64,000 nucleotides of DNA from Struthio camelus (taxonomy: Eukaryota > Chordata > Aves > Struthioniformes > Struthionidae). The notes beneath the pieces were generated by a model. The model saw only the letters and a list, made by a program, of their open reading frames with translations. It searched no databases and was not told where the DNA came from. Location: contig NC_090942.1 in assembly GCF_040807025.1 (NCBI RefSeq), forward strand, positions 67,288,911 to 67,352,910, read 5' to 3'. Shown here in pieces: positions 13,701-25,000 of this stretch. A program made the position numbers and the translations under genes. Position 1 is the stretch's first letter. Every line of letters begins with the position of its first letter.

Positions 13701-16541
13701 TTCCTGATTCTGTCCCAGAATCTGATATTGCTTCTGAAACCACAGCTTCCATCTGCTACACCTTGTACAATTTGACACAGAGCAGTTCCCACAATGCACG
13801 GCTTCTCCTGAACACTGATGGCCTACCAAAGTTGATTACCATCAGCATGAATGACATGTAAGATGTGTCGGAAGTCTTTCCCTCTCTCTTCTTTCCCTAG
13901 GGAAAAAAGGAAACTGCAACATCTGCCACTTGGGGCGTGGGGGGCACTGTATCTTAAGGGAGTATAGACTGCTTAAATAATTGTGCTCTGAATAGAAACA
14001 GAAACAGAAAAATCTCTTAAAACAACAGTTCCATCCACAGCTAAATTGCCCATGTTACAGCATTTTAAACTTATAGAGTGGCTGATCAGCAGATCATATC
14101 TACCCAGAAGAAGTTTCTGTATTTCCTGTTCTTCATAAAACAGCCATGATAGTCTCTAACAGTAAAGTGTGGGGATATGTTTTATAGAGTTGAAAGAACT
14201 GTACTTAAAAACTATTTATCAAGTGGCATTTTAGATCATTTTAAATTTTCTTTAATCATCCTTTAATATTTAATCAAATGCACCCGATATTTAATGAAAG
14301 AGAATGCTTAATGCTTTTTGAATATGAATAATTTTTCTGTTTGCCTTCCTCTTTCCTACAAAATGAAAGAGCCTTCTTAAAGAGGAAGTTCATCTCAGTA
14401 AAGGAGGCCTGATGAGGCCCTTAATAGTATAAGCCCTATCTAGCTAAACAGAGATTTTACCCACTAGAAAGATGCTTCTGAATCCTTGTTATGCTGAGGT
14501 GTATGTTACTCAACTGAATATGAACAGCTGTTGAAGATGAAGGCTCTAGAGTACTTCATTTCTCTCTTATTTTTGAGAATAAGTAAAACAGGAAGGTATG
14601 TTTCTTGCATTAGTTTCAGTAGTCAGGACAGCGTGAAACGTGCTTGGATACCTGAAGAGCAATAAAACAGCATCTAGGAGGGAACAGACAGAATGAATGC
14701 TAAAAGGTACATTTGCTAAAGTATGCGCATGCACCAGGATTTTGAAGTGGGATTTTAAACGTTTCGTTATTTATATTTAAATTGCAGTAACATGTTCAGC
14801 AAAGCTAGCAAGGCTGCTTCCCTCCTCCTCTACTCCTTGTGGTCACATACTGATCTCCATAGTGCTTACAAAAAGGTAAGATCTGGGTTGTTGCAAAGAC
14901 ATTTACTCTATCCTTTCAGTTGAGGACCCTCTCCTTTGTCCTCTGGGACACAGCACTCCTGTACTGTTAGGAGCCAACCTATGATAGGAGTTTAAGCAGT
15001 CTCCTAATTGTTGGTTCTATTACTTGTACATATTCCTGCACAAGTGAGCAGGAATTAAGCACATGCATTATCAGTGCTCCTGTTCTCTCTCTCTGGGATT
15101 TTACATGCGCTGGCAAAATTTGTGGAAAAAAAAAAAGCAGATGTTGCCTGCCTGAACTGTCAGATAGTGAGAAATGATGCATAGTAGGTGTCCATCCTCC
15201 CCTGACTGAGCCAACCTTGTGCATGGGGAAGAAGGTGCCAGCAAAAGCAAAGGAAGGGTGAGGCAGCTTCTTGCTTTACAGTCAGAGCAGTTTTGTTCTC
15301 CTTGTTGTTTGTAAGGTCTTTTAAAGCCAGGTGTTAGTTACAGACAAGCAAAAAGGTAGAGCCAGGGGCGGGTGTTGGCGAATGGCAACTGCCAGAGTCA
15401 AAATCAAACAAATGATGACCAGCATGAACTGGCCAACAAACTAGGTGGTTTCTTTCCTTTCAAGGCTCTTTGACTGCTTTTTGAATCCACAGCTCTGGTG
15501 ACTTTAACCTGTTTAATGCTTTGGGTGGAACTCTGCATTTTAAACTATTTTCATTCCGTATTTTCCTGCTGCTTAGAATTTCTATCATCTAAAATTCCCT
15601 ATAAACTAAAAATATTCCGTTTTTCAAGCTCTAGCCTTTAACATTTATTAGCCAGCTTGTTTCTTAGAACAATGCATCTGCAGCTGCTAGATTTAAAAAT
15701 GGGTAAGAACTACAGACTTTTTTGTTGAAATTTGCCCAAGAGAAGTTACTTAAGAGTAGTATCCTTTAACAGTCTTGCATCATATTCAGCAGTATACTGC
15801 CCAAAAACCAGAAATCTGTGCTCAAGAATAAGGGTGCTGTAACCAACTAACCTTTAACTAGATTTAATTGTCTCTGGTTTTTTTGCAGCTACATTCTTGA
15901 CTTTACTGTACCACAATAACCCTGATGGCATGAATTTTCTGAAGTCAATGTTACTTTGGGTGTGCATATAACAGAAAATGCTGATTACTTGCTGTTCCAC
16001 TGCAAATCAGGTCCCTTAGAGGTATCAAGTAGGGAAGTGAAAACTACAGGCCCCCTAATATCTAATCACTTTTGCAAAGTCAGTCTAACAAGCGACGGAA
16101 ATCAGTTAATCAAATGAGACTGATAGAGCCCTGAGACATTTTGGCATTGTCCTGTACTGTCCTTTCAGACAGGATTTGTCTCAGCTGACATTAATCACCT
16201 GAAAATTAAGTGTCTGTAGAGCTAGACTAGAGGAGTAGTCTCCCTGTACAGTCTGTGGATAGATTTAAGCAACTCCCAACAGTGATTCATTTTGCCTATC
16301 TTAGGCTAAACTGAGTCACTCAAGGGAGACTCCTATTCTGTCTCTGTTAACTGTAAATGAGCCTAGACCCCTAACACGGCTAGATACCTAGCTTTTAGAT
16401 AGGTGAACCTTCGCTTCCCTTGCAAACTTGTCACTAGAGATCATGAATGCTTGTATTTCTTTCATTCCAAAGGCTGGCTTTAAGAAGATAGTTTTCATCA
16501 ATAACAGGACCACAAAAGCCTATAACTCCCTGAAAGATTGA
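7584..16541 (+). CDS. PKP2: Plakophilin-2, 3' part (seven last coding exons, spliced)
   Basis: Plakophilin-2 is an armadillo-repeat protein of the p120-catenin/plakophilin family. It sits in the desmosomal plaque, links desmoplakin to desmosomal cadherins, and is the main plakophilin of heart muscle. Joining 7584-7701, 9200-9361, 11251-11424, 12060-12213, 13668-13857, 14788-14875 and 16473-16541 gives one open frame of 317 residues ending in TGA. All introns are GT..AG and all phases match (2,0,0,0,1,2,0). The product follows human PKP2 from N-M-S-S-A-G to the C-terminal A-Y-x-S-L-K-D. It covers the later armadillo repeats, the basic loop that interrupts them ([11 protein letters not shown]) and the short tail. 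No frameshift or internal stop is present, so the gene looks intact. The N-terminal head and first repeats are outside the window. PKP1 and PKP3 are less likely because the D-x-x-N-x-R-T-x-K-A-Y tail is typical of PKP2. Confidence 0.97.
9200..9361 (+). CDS. PKP2: PKP2 coding exon ([13 protein letters not shown])
   Basis: The acceptor is ttattttag before 9200 and the donor is GAG|GTAAAG after 9361. The exon is 162 bases, 54 codons, phase 0 at both ends. It holds the armadillo core [12 protein letters not shown] and the basic loop [12 protein letters not shown], which is characteristic of the p120/plakophilin family. Confidence 0.97.
11251..11424 (+). CDS. PKP2: PKP2 coding exon ([10 protein letters not shown] ... 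T-G-P)
   Basis: The acceptor is tatgtttag before 11251 and the donor is CCA|GTAAGT after 11424. The exon is 174 bases, 58 codons, phase 0. It encodes [11 protein letters not shown] and the armadillo segment [17 protein letters not shown] second AG three bases downstream (after AAG) could drop one Lys. The first AG keeps the length equal to the human protein, so I chose it. Confidence 0.96.
12060..12213 (+). CDS. PKP2: PKP2 coding exon (V-A-Q-T-V-V ... L-R-N-L-S-R-N)
   Basis: The acceptor is ccttataacag before 12060 and the donor is ATAG|GTAAGC after 12213. The exon is 154 bases, 51 codons plus one base (phase 1 out). It encodes [12 protein letters not shown] and the armadillo helix [14 protein letters not shown]. 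The leading ATG is an internal Met, as in the human exon. Confidence 0.97.
13668..13857 (+). CDS. PKP2: PKP2 coding exon ([10 protein letters not shown] ... S-M-N-D)
   Basis: The acceptor is aaacttccag before 13668 and the donor is CAT|GTAAGA after 13857. The exon is 190 bases, phase 1 in and phase 2 out. It encodes [13 protein letters not shown] and [13 protein letters not shown], matching human P-D-L-V-S-I-I-P-D and E-T-T-A-S-A-C-Y-T-L-N-N. The in-frame TAA just past the donor belongs to the intron. Confidence 0.97.
14788..14875 (+). CDS. PKP2: PKP2 coding exon ([15 protein letters not shown])
   Basis: The acceptor is aaattgcag before 14788 and the donor is AAG|GTAAGA after 14875. The exon is 88 bases: one base completing an Ile codon, then 29 codons. 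It encodes the last armadillo helix, [14 protein letters not shown], and H-S-A-Y-K-K. It is too short to appear as an open frame beginning with Met. Confidence 0.97.
16473..16541 (+). CDS. PKP2: PKP2 last coding exon with stop codon
   Basis: The acceptor is cattccaaag before 16473. Twenty-two codons, [20 protein letters not shown] then K-D, are followed by TGA at 16539-16541. The human tail is [20 protein letters not shown] then K-D, so the C terminus is conserved in length and in its final residues. Confidence 0.96.
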   Translation, partial: AGFKKIVFINNRTTKAYNSLKD

Positions 16542-16934
16542 ATCTGATCATAACACCACTGAAGAGGAATGAGATGATACGTCAATTACTTTAATTGCCT
16601 TCACACAATTGGTGTTTCCACCACAAACCAGGAAGTATCTCAGAAACAGAGGCTGATATTATATAAGACTTGAGTGACCAGAGGACAGCTGTTCAACTTT
16701 TTTAATCTGAATCACATTGTTGTCACTTGCATATACCAATATATGAATAACCAAAGACTGATTCTTCAGGATATCTGAGGCAAAGTTTCCTCCAGGTTTA
16801 CCACTAATCAGAGCTTCAGATGACTCCCTTTAATCTCACAGGCATTTATGCAGAGATGTTTGAAATGCTGATTGATTGCAGCAAATTCTTTACACTGCTT
16901 TATACAGATAGAATTCTACAGTGGGTAAGCATCA

Positions 16935-16970
16935 AGGACATAGTAATGCTGCTGCTCAGGACATAGTAAT
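16935..16970. repeat. Close direct repeat (13 bp, two copies)
   Basis: AGGACATAGTAAT occurs at 16935-16947 and again at 16958-16970 with a ten-base spacer, inside the presumed PKP2 3'UTR. Confidence 0.85.
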
Positions 16971-17451
16971 TTTTCACCTTTTTGTTTCTTCACGCGTATT
17001 AAATAAGCATCTCCAGACTTCGTGAGTGTGCACAAGAAGCTGTTTCACTACCTGCATTATGAAAGCACCAAGGAAGGTAAAATGATTATTTTTGTATTGC
17101 TTGTATTCATGTGCTCACTGGTTCTTAAGCCTCTTTGCTTTGAGATTTCTTCAGCAACAGCAACAAAACTGATTGATTTTACATAGGTCTCATCATGCTT
17201 TGCTCCTCCCATCCTCCCTCACACAGCTGTTGGAATTGATAACTCTGTCCAAAAAGGGTTTTAAGTAGAACCAGTGTGTGTCAGACACTTTGGGCTGAAC
17301 TCAAATCCATCGTTCTTTGTCAATTGTTGGAAGAGGTAGTTGCTAGTGATTCATTGATTATTTTAAGAAAAATGCATTTTCAAAACAATTCTGTTGATAT
17401 CTATATACATAGTAAAGGGAGCGGAGTCTTTGTTATTGAAGAGATAGAGAT

Positions 17452-17476
17452 ACACACACACACACACACACACACA
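17452..17476. repeat. (AC)n microsatellite
   Basis: An uninterrupted run of about 12 AC units within the presumed PKP2 3'UTR. Confidence 0.95.
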
Positions 17477-17745
17477 GAAGATTAGAGTCATGGTTGCTTA
17501 AGGAATTCATCTTATCCTGCTTCATACTCTCTTACTTGAAATCATGATCCTCCCTACAGCAATTACCTGAAATGTGATAACTGAAGGAGTATGTCTGCAG
17601 ATGTGGGAATAGGTAATAGGAGGACACAAATTCCTAAGCACCTGAAGACTGTTCCCATGGATCCTAGGGGAGGAAGAGAAAAGAAGCACAGAAACACCCA
17701 TCTAATACCTTTTAGTAAGTGGGAATTATCTCAGCCAACCAGCAG

Positions 17746-17770
17746 TTAAATTGTCCAGGACAATTAACAG
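17746..17770. repeat. Short imperfect inverted repeat
   Basis: TTAAATTGTCC is followed closely by GGACAATTAA. The arms pair except for one missing base. In the PKP2 3'UTR this could form a small hairpin. Confidence 0.5.
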
Positions 17771-17997
17771 GTGGTTAAACCCACCGGACATAAATATATA
17801 AAGCTCTATGTCCTGGATTATGAGCTGACATGATCTGACATTACTCTGATGAAGTCAGGGGAGCTAAGCTACATTCATGGCAACCAAAATGTATTTACAG
17901 CCTTACTTGCAGGAAGGCTAGGTACTAATTGCTGGAGCTATTACAGCTGTTCTTATCCAGAATGGGACGCATGATCCTTAAAGCAAGGACCTCAAAG

Positions 17998-18023
17998 AGG
18001 TCTGTTCATCAGGTCTGTTCATT
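17998..18023. repeat. Tandem duplication, 13 bp x 2
   Basis: AGGTCTGTTCATC is followed at once by AGGTCTGTTCATT, a recent-looking local duplication with one mismatch. Confidence 0.85.
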
Positions 18024-19469
18024 TTAACACTCTTGAACAAAGTTTTAGCTCCTACCAGGAATTTACCACCAGCAGATTATGACATTGCAGCATGTCCAAA
18101 TGTATCTCAGGTTATCAAGGAGCTAAATGCTGCTTGTAGATGCACGTGGTTCTCATTGACTTCCCAGGAAGTCACGTAAATGCATCCAGAACAGAACATG
18201 TCCTGGAAAGTTAAACAAACAACCCTGTTTGTTTTCCTATCACAGATCATTTTCATAGGTTTGTTAGTCCTTTTTGTTTGCTTTGAATAACTCATATCAA
18301 ATGCATTCTAGTAGGAGGTTCTAAAAATACTATTATTTTTTAGGAGATCATTTTCAAAATACGCCAGGTCCAAAAACAACACAGGGGAGGGGAACTTAAC
18401 AGCACTTCTTGTAGAGGGAAGTGATTGTATTATTTTTTTTAAATGTGACTGAAAGCAATTAAAATCTAAGCTTTTCTTCTAATGTGTTCACCCAGATAAC
18501 ACTGCCTATACCATAAATGAATAAACACCAAGGAGACTGGGACTAGTCTATTTTCACTGCCCAAAAAGTAGTGGTAGGCAAAATTAGTATACAAAGAGTA
18601 AACGTAAAGACAGAGTAGCACAGGAACAGAGAACTCCAGTCTAAAGATCAGGAAGGGGGCTTTTAGAAATACTCAAGCATTGGTCTGTAAAACTCGGTCT
18701 GTTTAAAAAGGAAGACCAGTGCTGGGAGTTTTTAGATGTCCTGCTTAGTATGCTTAACTCCCAGTCAGATGTAATTAAGAATAGGACGCTAATTTGGGGG
18801 GTTGTTTTTATTCTTAGTGTCCCTTTAAAATCACAAGGGTATTCAAAAACAATAAAGAGGAATGTGAAGCCTGCCAACAATTGAAAGGTTATAAAGGGAG
18901 ATTAGAAACAAGGACACACCTTATTACAGCTGATCTCTTACTTGAATGCAAACAAAAACATTTCAGCGGGACTCCAAAGAGAGCAAGAATGTTAATGAGA
19001 GAAATAATAAAGCGTTCTTTCTAATGCAAAAAGTCTGTCTTTTGTCTTTGTTATTATTAGTGAAACTACTTGCTGAGATGCAGCAAAAATTTTCAAGCCC
19101 CGTCCCTTCCATAAAAAGGACCAAGTCATTTTTAAATTAAATCTAGATACAGAGATGTAGACTTGTCTATAACAGGAGAGTGCTACTGAGGACAAGCCGT
19201 GTAGTGCTCCTGATTGATTGTATCAAAGTGCTCCTGCAAATAATTTGTTTGCACTTACAAATCTGTTACATCTCTCTCTGCCTAGTATTACTGACATATC
19301 AAAGCGTCTGGCATCCTCTCTCCTCACTAGTCTTCAATTGGTCTTTACCAGTAAACTTTTCTATGGGCCACATCACTACATTAGTTCCCAAACATTAGTA
19401 GAATCATCTTCACAATAGTCTTAGAGTTGGGAAATAAAAACTCCCCACTTCTTTTATAGAGGGAAGGTT

Positions 19470-19566
19470 TGAGACCTAGAATTTAAATCTATTCAGTGGC
19501 ATCCAGCAATTATTTGGCTGAAGTAGGACTTGACCCCAAGTCCTCCTATCTTCAGATGGTGTCTTA
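19470..19566 (+). repeat. MIR-like SINE relic (tail part)
   Basis: The segment containing gtaggacttgaccccaagtc, followed by cctcctatcttcagatggtgtcttaaccag, resembles the 3' core of MIR elements (gggattcgaacccaggtc ... ctaaccac). It is heavily diverged and the boundaries are approximate. Confidence 0.4.
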
Positions 19567-20342
19567 ACCAGAAGCAAAACAAATTTACCTTTCACTCGAT
19601 TGTTTTAGTGGAAACTCTCAGTTAATATGGGTAATGTTGTACTAGATACCACAAAATACAGGGATTAATTCATTGCGAGAATATTAGTCATTCTGTTCCT
19701 CATTTCATCTTCTTACCTTTTTTCTGATATCATTGCTGCTAAATATTAGTGCTCTTTCTTCTCCCTCCCTTGTGAAGTAGAATTAAACTCTATATAAAAT
19801 ATTGCGTAGACTGTGCACAGACTTAGGGGTTGGGGTATTGGTACTTTTTGGAGTAGGAACATGCTATATAGGAAGAAAGGTTCAACCCTCCCTTCTGGGC
19901 CCCTACAAAAGTCTACGGGTGAGATGAGCAGGACCACCATGAGCCATTATACAAGAATCCCAGCCCTTTCCCCCACTGCTGTTGAGCCTGGCAGTACGTC
20001 CTCAAAAGATAACTCATTAAAGCTGAGGGACTGTTTCATAGGCTGCATCTTTGCTTGCTACTATGTTTAGCTCCGAGGCTCCAGCTTGCCAAAAGCATTA
20101 TATTTTCCTGTGTTTGGGGTTCAGGGCCAAAAAGCCCTATAGTATCACTTCAGAGGCCTTCCAGAAGTGGGGATAGCCCATGCTATCCCCACACACTGAA
20201 ACCCTTGTGGCAAATAGGGAAGAGTCACAGGGATCGGCATAAGGAAAGTCCCCCTCTGCCAAGCTCTACCTCACTGTGCTGCTCCCTATGGTAGGTGGGA
20301 ATTTGGGATATTCCCCTCCCCAGGCTTCAGCAGTACCAAGAC

Positions 20343-20360
20343 AGGCTTCCATGGAAGCCT
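20343..20360. repeat. Perfect 18-bp palindrome
   Basis: AGGCTTCCATGGAAGCCT equals its own reverse complement. It has an NcoI-type CCATGG centre and lies in non-coding DNA. Confidence 0.9.
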
Positions 20361-21166
20361 AAGCTTCCGCTCCCTTATTTACATCCTATTATTTTTAGTG
20401 ATACTTCTCTCAGACCAGACTAAATACCCACACACATGGAAAAGAGAATGACTTTTGCTTGACACAACCTTAGCAACTTACAGTTTAGAGGCAATACTGC
20501 AAATCCTCATCAAGATACCAGACCTTCTGAATATGAGCACATACTCATTCACAGCACGAGCAGTATTGTGACTGTGAAAGGGAAGTGGGACACCAGCTGC
20601 AAATACAGTCATGGACATCAGGTTCTTCTTTCACTGCTAACCAGAGAGTCCCTTTGAAATTGGGCAAGGCCCTCTCTGTCCAATGCCTCCGTTTTCCAAT
20701 CTGTGAGCTGGGGTCAGCTGTAGTAAATGGTGCCAGTTGCAATCACTCACACCTTGGAAGATGTTGCCTTCAGAGTTCCCTGCCAGCCCTTGCTTTCTGG
20801 GACTCAGAAGGACACCTTTACTACTTTGAATGTATTTAGGTATTTGGGAGCCCCCAGCTTAAAAGAGATATTTCAGATCTTCCACAGTTACAAAGTTTAG
20901 GGATATTGCGTGATCCCAAAAAAATGGGTTTCCACCTCACACCTCACTGTGTGCATTGCCTGTGATGTACCTAGCCCCGAAAGGCTGAAACAAGATTTCC
21001 TACCCCATCTCTGACAGACCCGAAGGGAGTGCTTTGCCCCTAGAGGTCTTCAGGAGGCCACAAACAAAAGGTCACTTAAGAGAGAGACTTGAAGTAGGAG
21101 AAGGTGAGGCTACCAGCACCCTTCCCAGTGCAGCCACCTGGCTCAGCTTTGTTTCAGGATGCCTGA

Positions 21167-21188
21167 ACCTGGCAGGATCCTGCCAGGT
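21167..21188. repeat. Perfect 22-bp palindrome
   Basis: The half-site ACCTGGCAGGA is followed directly by its exact reverse complement, giving a 22-base palindrome with no spacer and a GGATCC centre. The CCTGGCAGG arm itself contains the CCTG/CAGG inverted pair. Confidence 0.92.
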
Positions 21189-22070
21189 GAGACTAAAGAC
21201 CAGGTTCCCAGCTCAAGTCAGGAGCCCCAAGAGGCCGATGCCCTCAGTAAGCATGAATCAGGGAAGGTGCCACTGAGAGGCTGGCGATTCCTCAGACAAG
21301 AACGAGATAAATAGTGGGTACTATACAGACAAGGGGGACAGTGGCAAGACTGGAGAGAGATAAGAGCTGGCTACAGGCAAATTAAAGCCATAACTAAGGT
21401 TTCTCGCTTGAAATCTTGTAGCATTTATAGAGATCCTAGATAATGGGGGGAACTTGATGCCCTGACGTTGAAGACATGGGGCTAGGTTCACTTTGCTCAG
21501 AATGGAGCCCACAGCCTGCAGAAGATACCAAAAGGCTGCCATGGAGGAACCTTGATCCTACAGATGTTCATTAGGAATTGAACACAGAAAAATGATGAAG
21601 AGTAAGAGGGGCTTTCTTAGGGTGAGCTTAGCTTCTAACAGAGCGATGTCTTTCAGAAAGTTCAAAAACTTTCCAAAGCCTATGAAGGTCTTAAGACAAT
21701 GGCTGCAGCCAGAATAGCTGTATTTGACTTGGAATAATAACAAAATAAACCAGAAATGTTGCAATATCAGTAATGAACTCTGTCTGGAAAGCACACTGTG
21801 CTTCAGGATACATGAGTACGCTGGTTTAATTCAAAACATCTGGCACTAGGTATGGCCCAATTAAAAGCTGTGCAAGGGTTTAAAACCCTCACAGCTCTTC
21901 AAGGCTGGATAACCTTGGATGGGGCATGCAGCTGAATGCTTTGTAGCAGAGATTAAAACACACCCTGTAGGGGGAAAAAAAAATACTATTAGCAAAAAAT
22001 GAGGGAATAGTAAAAAAGGGGAAAATGCCTTTTTATCATAAAACGTTTCCTTTGTAACAAAAGTGTTTTT

Positions 22071-22090
22071 GGGCGGGGGGTGGGGGGGGG
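22071..22090 (+). repeat. G-rich run
   Basis: Nearly pure G over 20 bases, broken only by one C and one T. It contains several runs of at least three G, as G-quadruplexes require. Confidence 0.8.
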
Positions 22091-25000
22091 AGAGAAGGAG
22101 ACAGTTCTATGGTATGTGTTTGGGCCATGGTTACCGTTGGGTTTGCACTGCAATTAAGACAAAGGCACGCACACAGGATGCTGCACAGAGAACAATGGAG
22201 GCTTTCAAAGCCAGTCTTTATCCCTGCAGAGGGATAGACAGTCCTCGCAGACTGGTAGGGCTCCCTGTTCACCAGCACGCTGAGTTTAGGTGTGTTAGCC
22301 AGGATCTGCTTTTGTGCCTAAGACCCTGGAAAGCTGGGATTATAGGAATTTTCATGTTTGTTTTTGAAAATGAAAATAAAGATCCTGAAGCTGCTCCTTT
22401 CATGATGCTAGGAAAAATCTGCTCTAAAGTTATGCTAGATAGAGCCTTGAAATAATGTTTTGTTTTGTATTTGTCGTTTGAAAAGCATATGGAAGATTAG
22501 TGTTCCTTTTTAAAACAAAGGGAGGTTGTGAAGAGAGGCCTGATTATCCACATGCTGATTAAAAGGGGAATCTGCAAAGTAATACTTGCAAGCAGATTGT
22601 ACTTTTTTTTAAGTTATTGTTTCTTAACTTGAAAGCGTATATAACCTGGACAACGCTAACTGATGCTTTAGATAGCAATAGTACCTGCCAGTGCTATTGC
22701 AAAAGTTTTTGCACAGCATAAATGACACAGCGATGGAAGAAAAATTGTCTTCTGGTCTAAAAGATAAAAGCAGAGACATACGGTTCAGCAAGGAAGGGGA
22801 CAGGAAAGCTGGAGTAGAGGGAAGTTAAAGTTGGGAGGAGGGAAAGAAGCTGGCTTCTACCTGATGACTGAGGGAGGAATGTAAAGCCTCTGATGAAAAG
22901 TGTTATCAGACAGGTTCAGCAGCAAATGCTATGCTTGCAAAAAAGTATTATATCAGTAAACTGTGAAAAAAAGTGAGAAAGGATGAGCAATTAGTGTGGA
23001 AAAGAAATTTCAGAAGCTCAGCAGAAAATAAGACCTTGTGGTCAGTCCCTTAGAGAGGCTTCCTACCTGCCCTGGCAATCGCACTAAAGAGGACTTCTTC
23101 CAAGAGCCGCTCAGTGCAAACTGCAAACTCTGACAGGGCTGCACACAGCTCGCTGCCCTATATGTGTGTGAGAAGAGCAAAGGAGAAGCTGGATTTGGTA
23201 TTGTCAGGGTTCAGGACTGGGCGTTTTTTGAGGAGTGTTGTTCTGCAGGTTTCTGAGGTCCCACACACTAGGCTTGGGAAACCAGTGCTAGTCTGTCATT
23301 AGCGTTTTGTACAATAAGATCTGCAGGCTGACCAATGCTGTGCCTTCTAAATAAATCAGGGTGTATTACCTGTCTACTAAGGGCTTTTTTTTCTAATTGG
23401 ATCAGTTATTTACTACTGTTGTTATGAGGAAATATGGACAGGTCCATCACTATTTCTGCTTAAGATTGTAATTAAAGATATGGTGAGATAACTGTGGATA
23501 GGAAATAGAGCACAATGAATTCTGTAGTCTATAATGTGCTCACCCAATGAAAGAAGAGGTTTCTAGTAGATATGAAAGACATGGGCCTGGGTTTTACAGG
23601 CAACCTCATGTCCCTTACGTCTACTCCAGAGGCTACAGACATAGATTTGTTAAAAGCAATGAAAAAAAAAAAAGATGCAGGAGAACATGAGGTGGCCTGA
23701 TCAAAGAAGGTGTTGCCCAGCACTGGAGCAGCTTTGGCAGAACGTTTGTCGGTTAACATTCAAGTTTCATCGTGTGACTTCAGCGACAAAACAGCACATG
23801 CGTATCACTGCTCTATTGCCACTTACACTCCCTTAGGGCAGCCTGCTGGACGGGGTGAAAGACCCATGCCTGTGCCATAGCAGGTACTGGCATCCTCACA
23901 GCACCTTTCCCATATGTCCTAGGCCACAACCACCCCCAAGGAAATGGGTCTTCCCCACAGGGGCCATGCTCCCAGCGTCAGTGCACTCAGGCTTTCCAGG
24001 CAGGCATGGCTCATGCAGCAGAGGGCAAGGTCTAGGCTACAGCCAGCACACAGCGAAGAGCTAGATGTCACCTGTGTGGCTCCTATAGCACTGCCACACA
24101 GTACCTTTGGGGAAGCTATTTGCCAGTAGGTGGTAGACCAGCAGCGCAGAGCTTTACCAGCCCCGTCCCCTTCCCCAGCAGGCCCAGAAAGGCACCCAGC
24201 TCAGGGGGAGCATCTCAAGCTTGGCTCTGAGCCATGCAAGGCTCCACTCATGTGCATACGGTTGTGGATCGGCCCCCTTTTTATTTTTTTCCTCTGACTC
24301 TGCTGCAAATGCAAAACCGGTGGTCTCAGGAAGAAGGCTAGCGAGATGCTGCATGCTGGGCTCGTTCCCTTCTGGCCTCCACTGTAACAGCATGTGGGTA
24401 GGCTGCCAAGCAGCCTCAACACCACAGCGGAGACCCGCATGGGGTCTTTGGGCCAACAGCTGTTTGACCTGTGGGAGAGCACATCGTGGCCAGTGAGCGA
24501 GCAGATGCATGGCCTGTGGGGTGGACACTTTGGTAAGGATTGCTTGAACAATTCAGGACCTGCACAGCTTTGCAGTCTAGCAGAGCTCTGAGGAGCACAG
24601 GTGTGAACTGCGGCTTTCTGCTTGTCCTGCAGGCCAGGAGCAAGCACTCCTTGGGAAAAATGCACTTAGCAGCCTAGATATAATAGTCATGGTAGCTGTA
24701 GTTGGCAAAATTCTTGGAAAATGCATATCCGCTCTCAGGTTCTCCATTACAGTCAGAAAATAGCATTTACTTGAATCCCTGCCAGGAGAGAAAATAAAGG
24801 TAAATAATATGTGGCACTGGCCAACAGTTCCTGATCTCCCATACTTTTATACCAAGAAGGTGAATGTTTTCCTCTGACGCAGTTTCCACTTGTGTAGTCT
24901 GGTTGTAGAGGCTTGGCTAGGATTTGTTCTCAACAAATTTTGCTCAACAAAATTAAAAATGAGAGTAGCACCTCAAAGCAGAGAAATTTTTTTAACAAAA

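Larger units (their letters stand above)
16542..18545 (+). other. PKP2: Probable PKP2 3'UTR
   Basis: This is the sequence after the PKP2 stop. The first polyadenylation-like hexamer is ATTAAA at 16998-17003; the first canonical AATAAA is at 18520-18525. The second would give a 3'UTR of about 2 kb, similar in scale to the mammalian one. Further AATAAA hexamers occur at 18851 and near 19006. Which one is used cannot be told from the sequence. The right boundary given is an estimate. Confidence 0.5.

Noticed and set aside
15890..15903. Good pyrimidine tract and CAG before CTACATTCTTGA, considered as the last PKP2 exon
   Set aside because: It would end after a few codons unlike the PKP2 tail. 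The exon at 16473 gives the conserved tail in the right phase.
24154..24665. Long overlapping open frames on both strands (up to 154 codons)
   Set aside because: GC-rich DNA lowers stop frequency. Frames on both strands overlap, none resembles a known protein, and no matching splice sites were seen.
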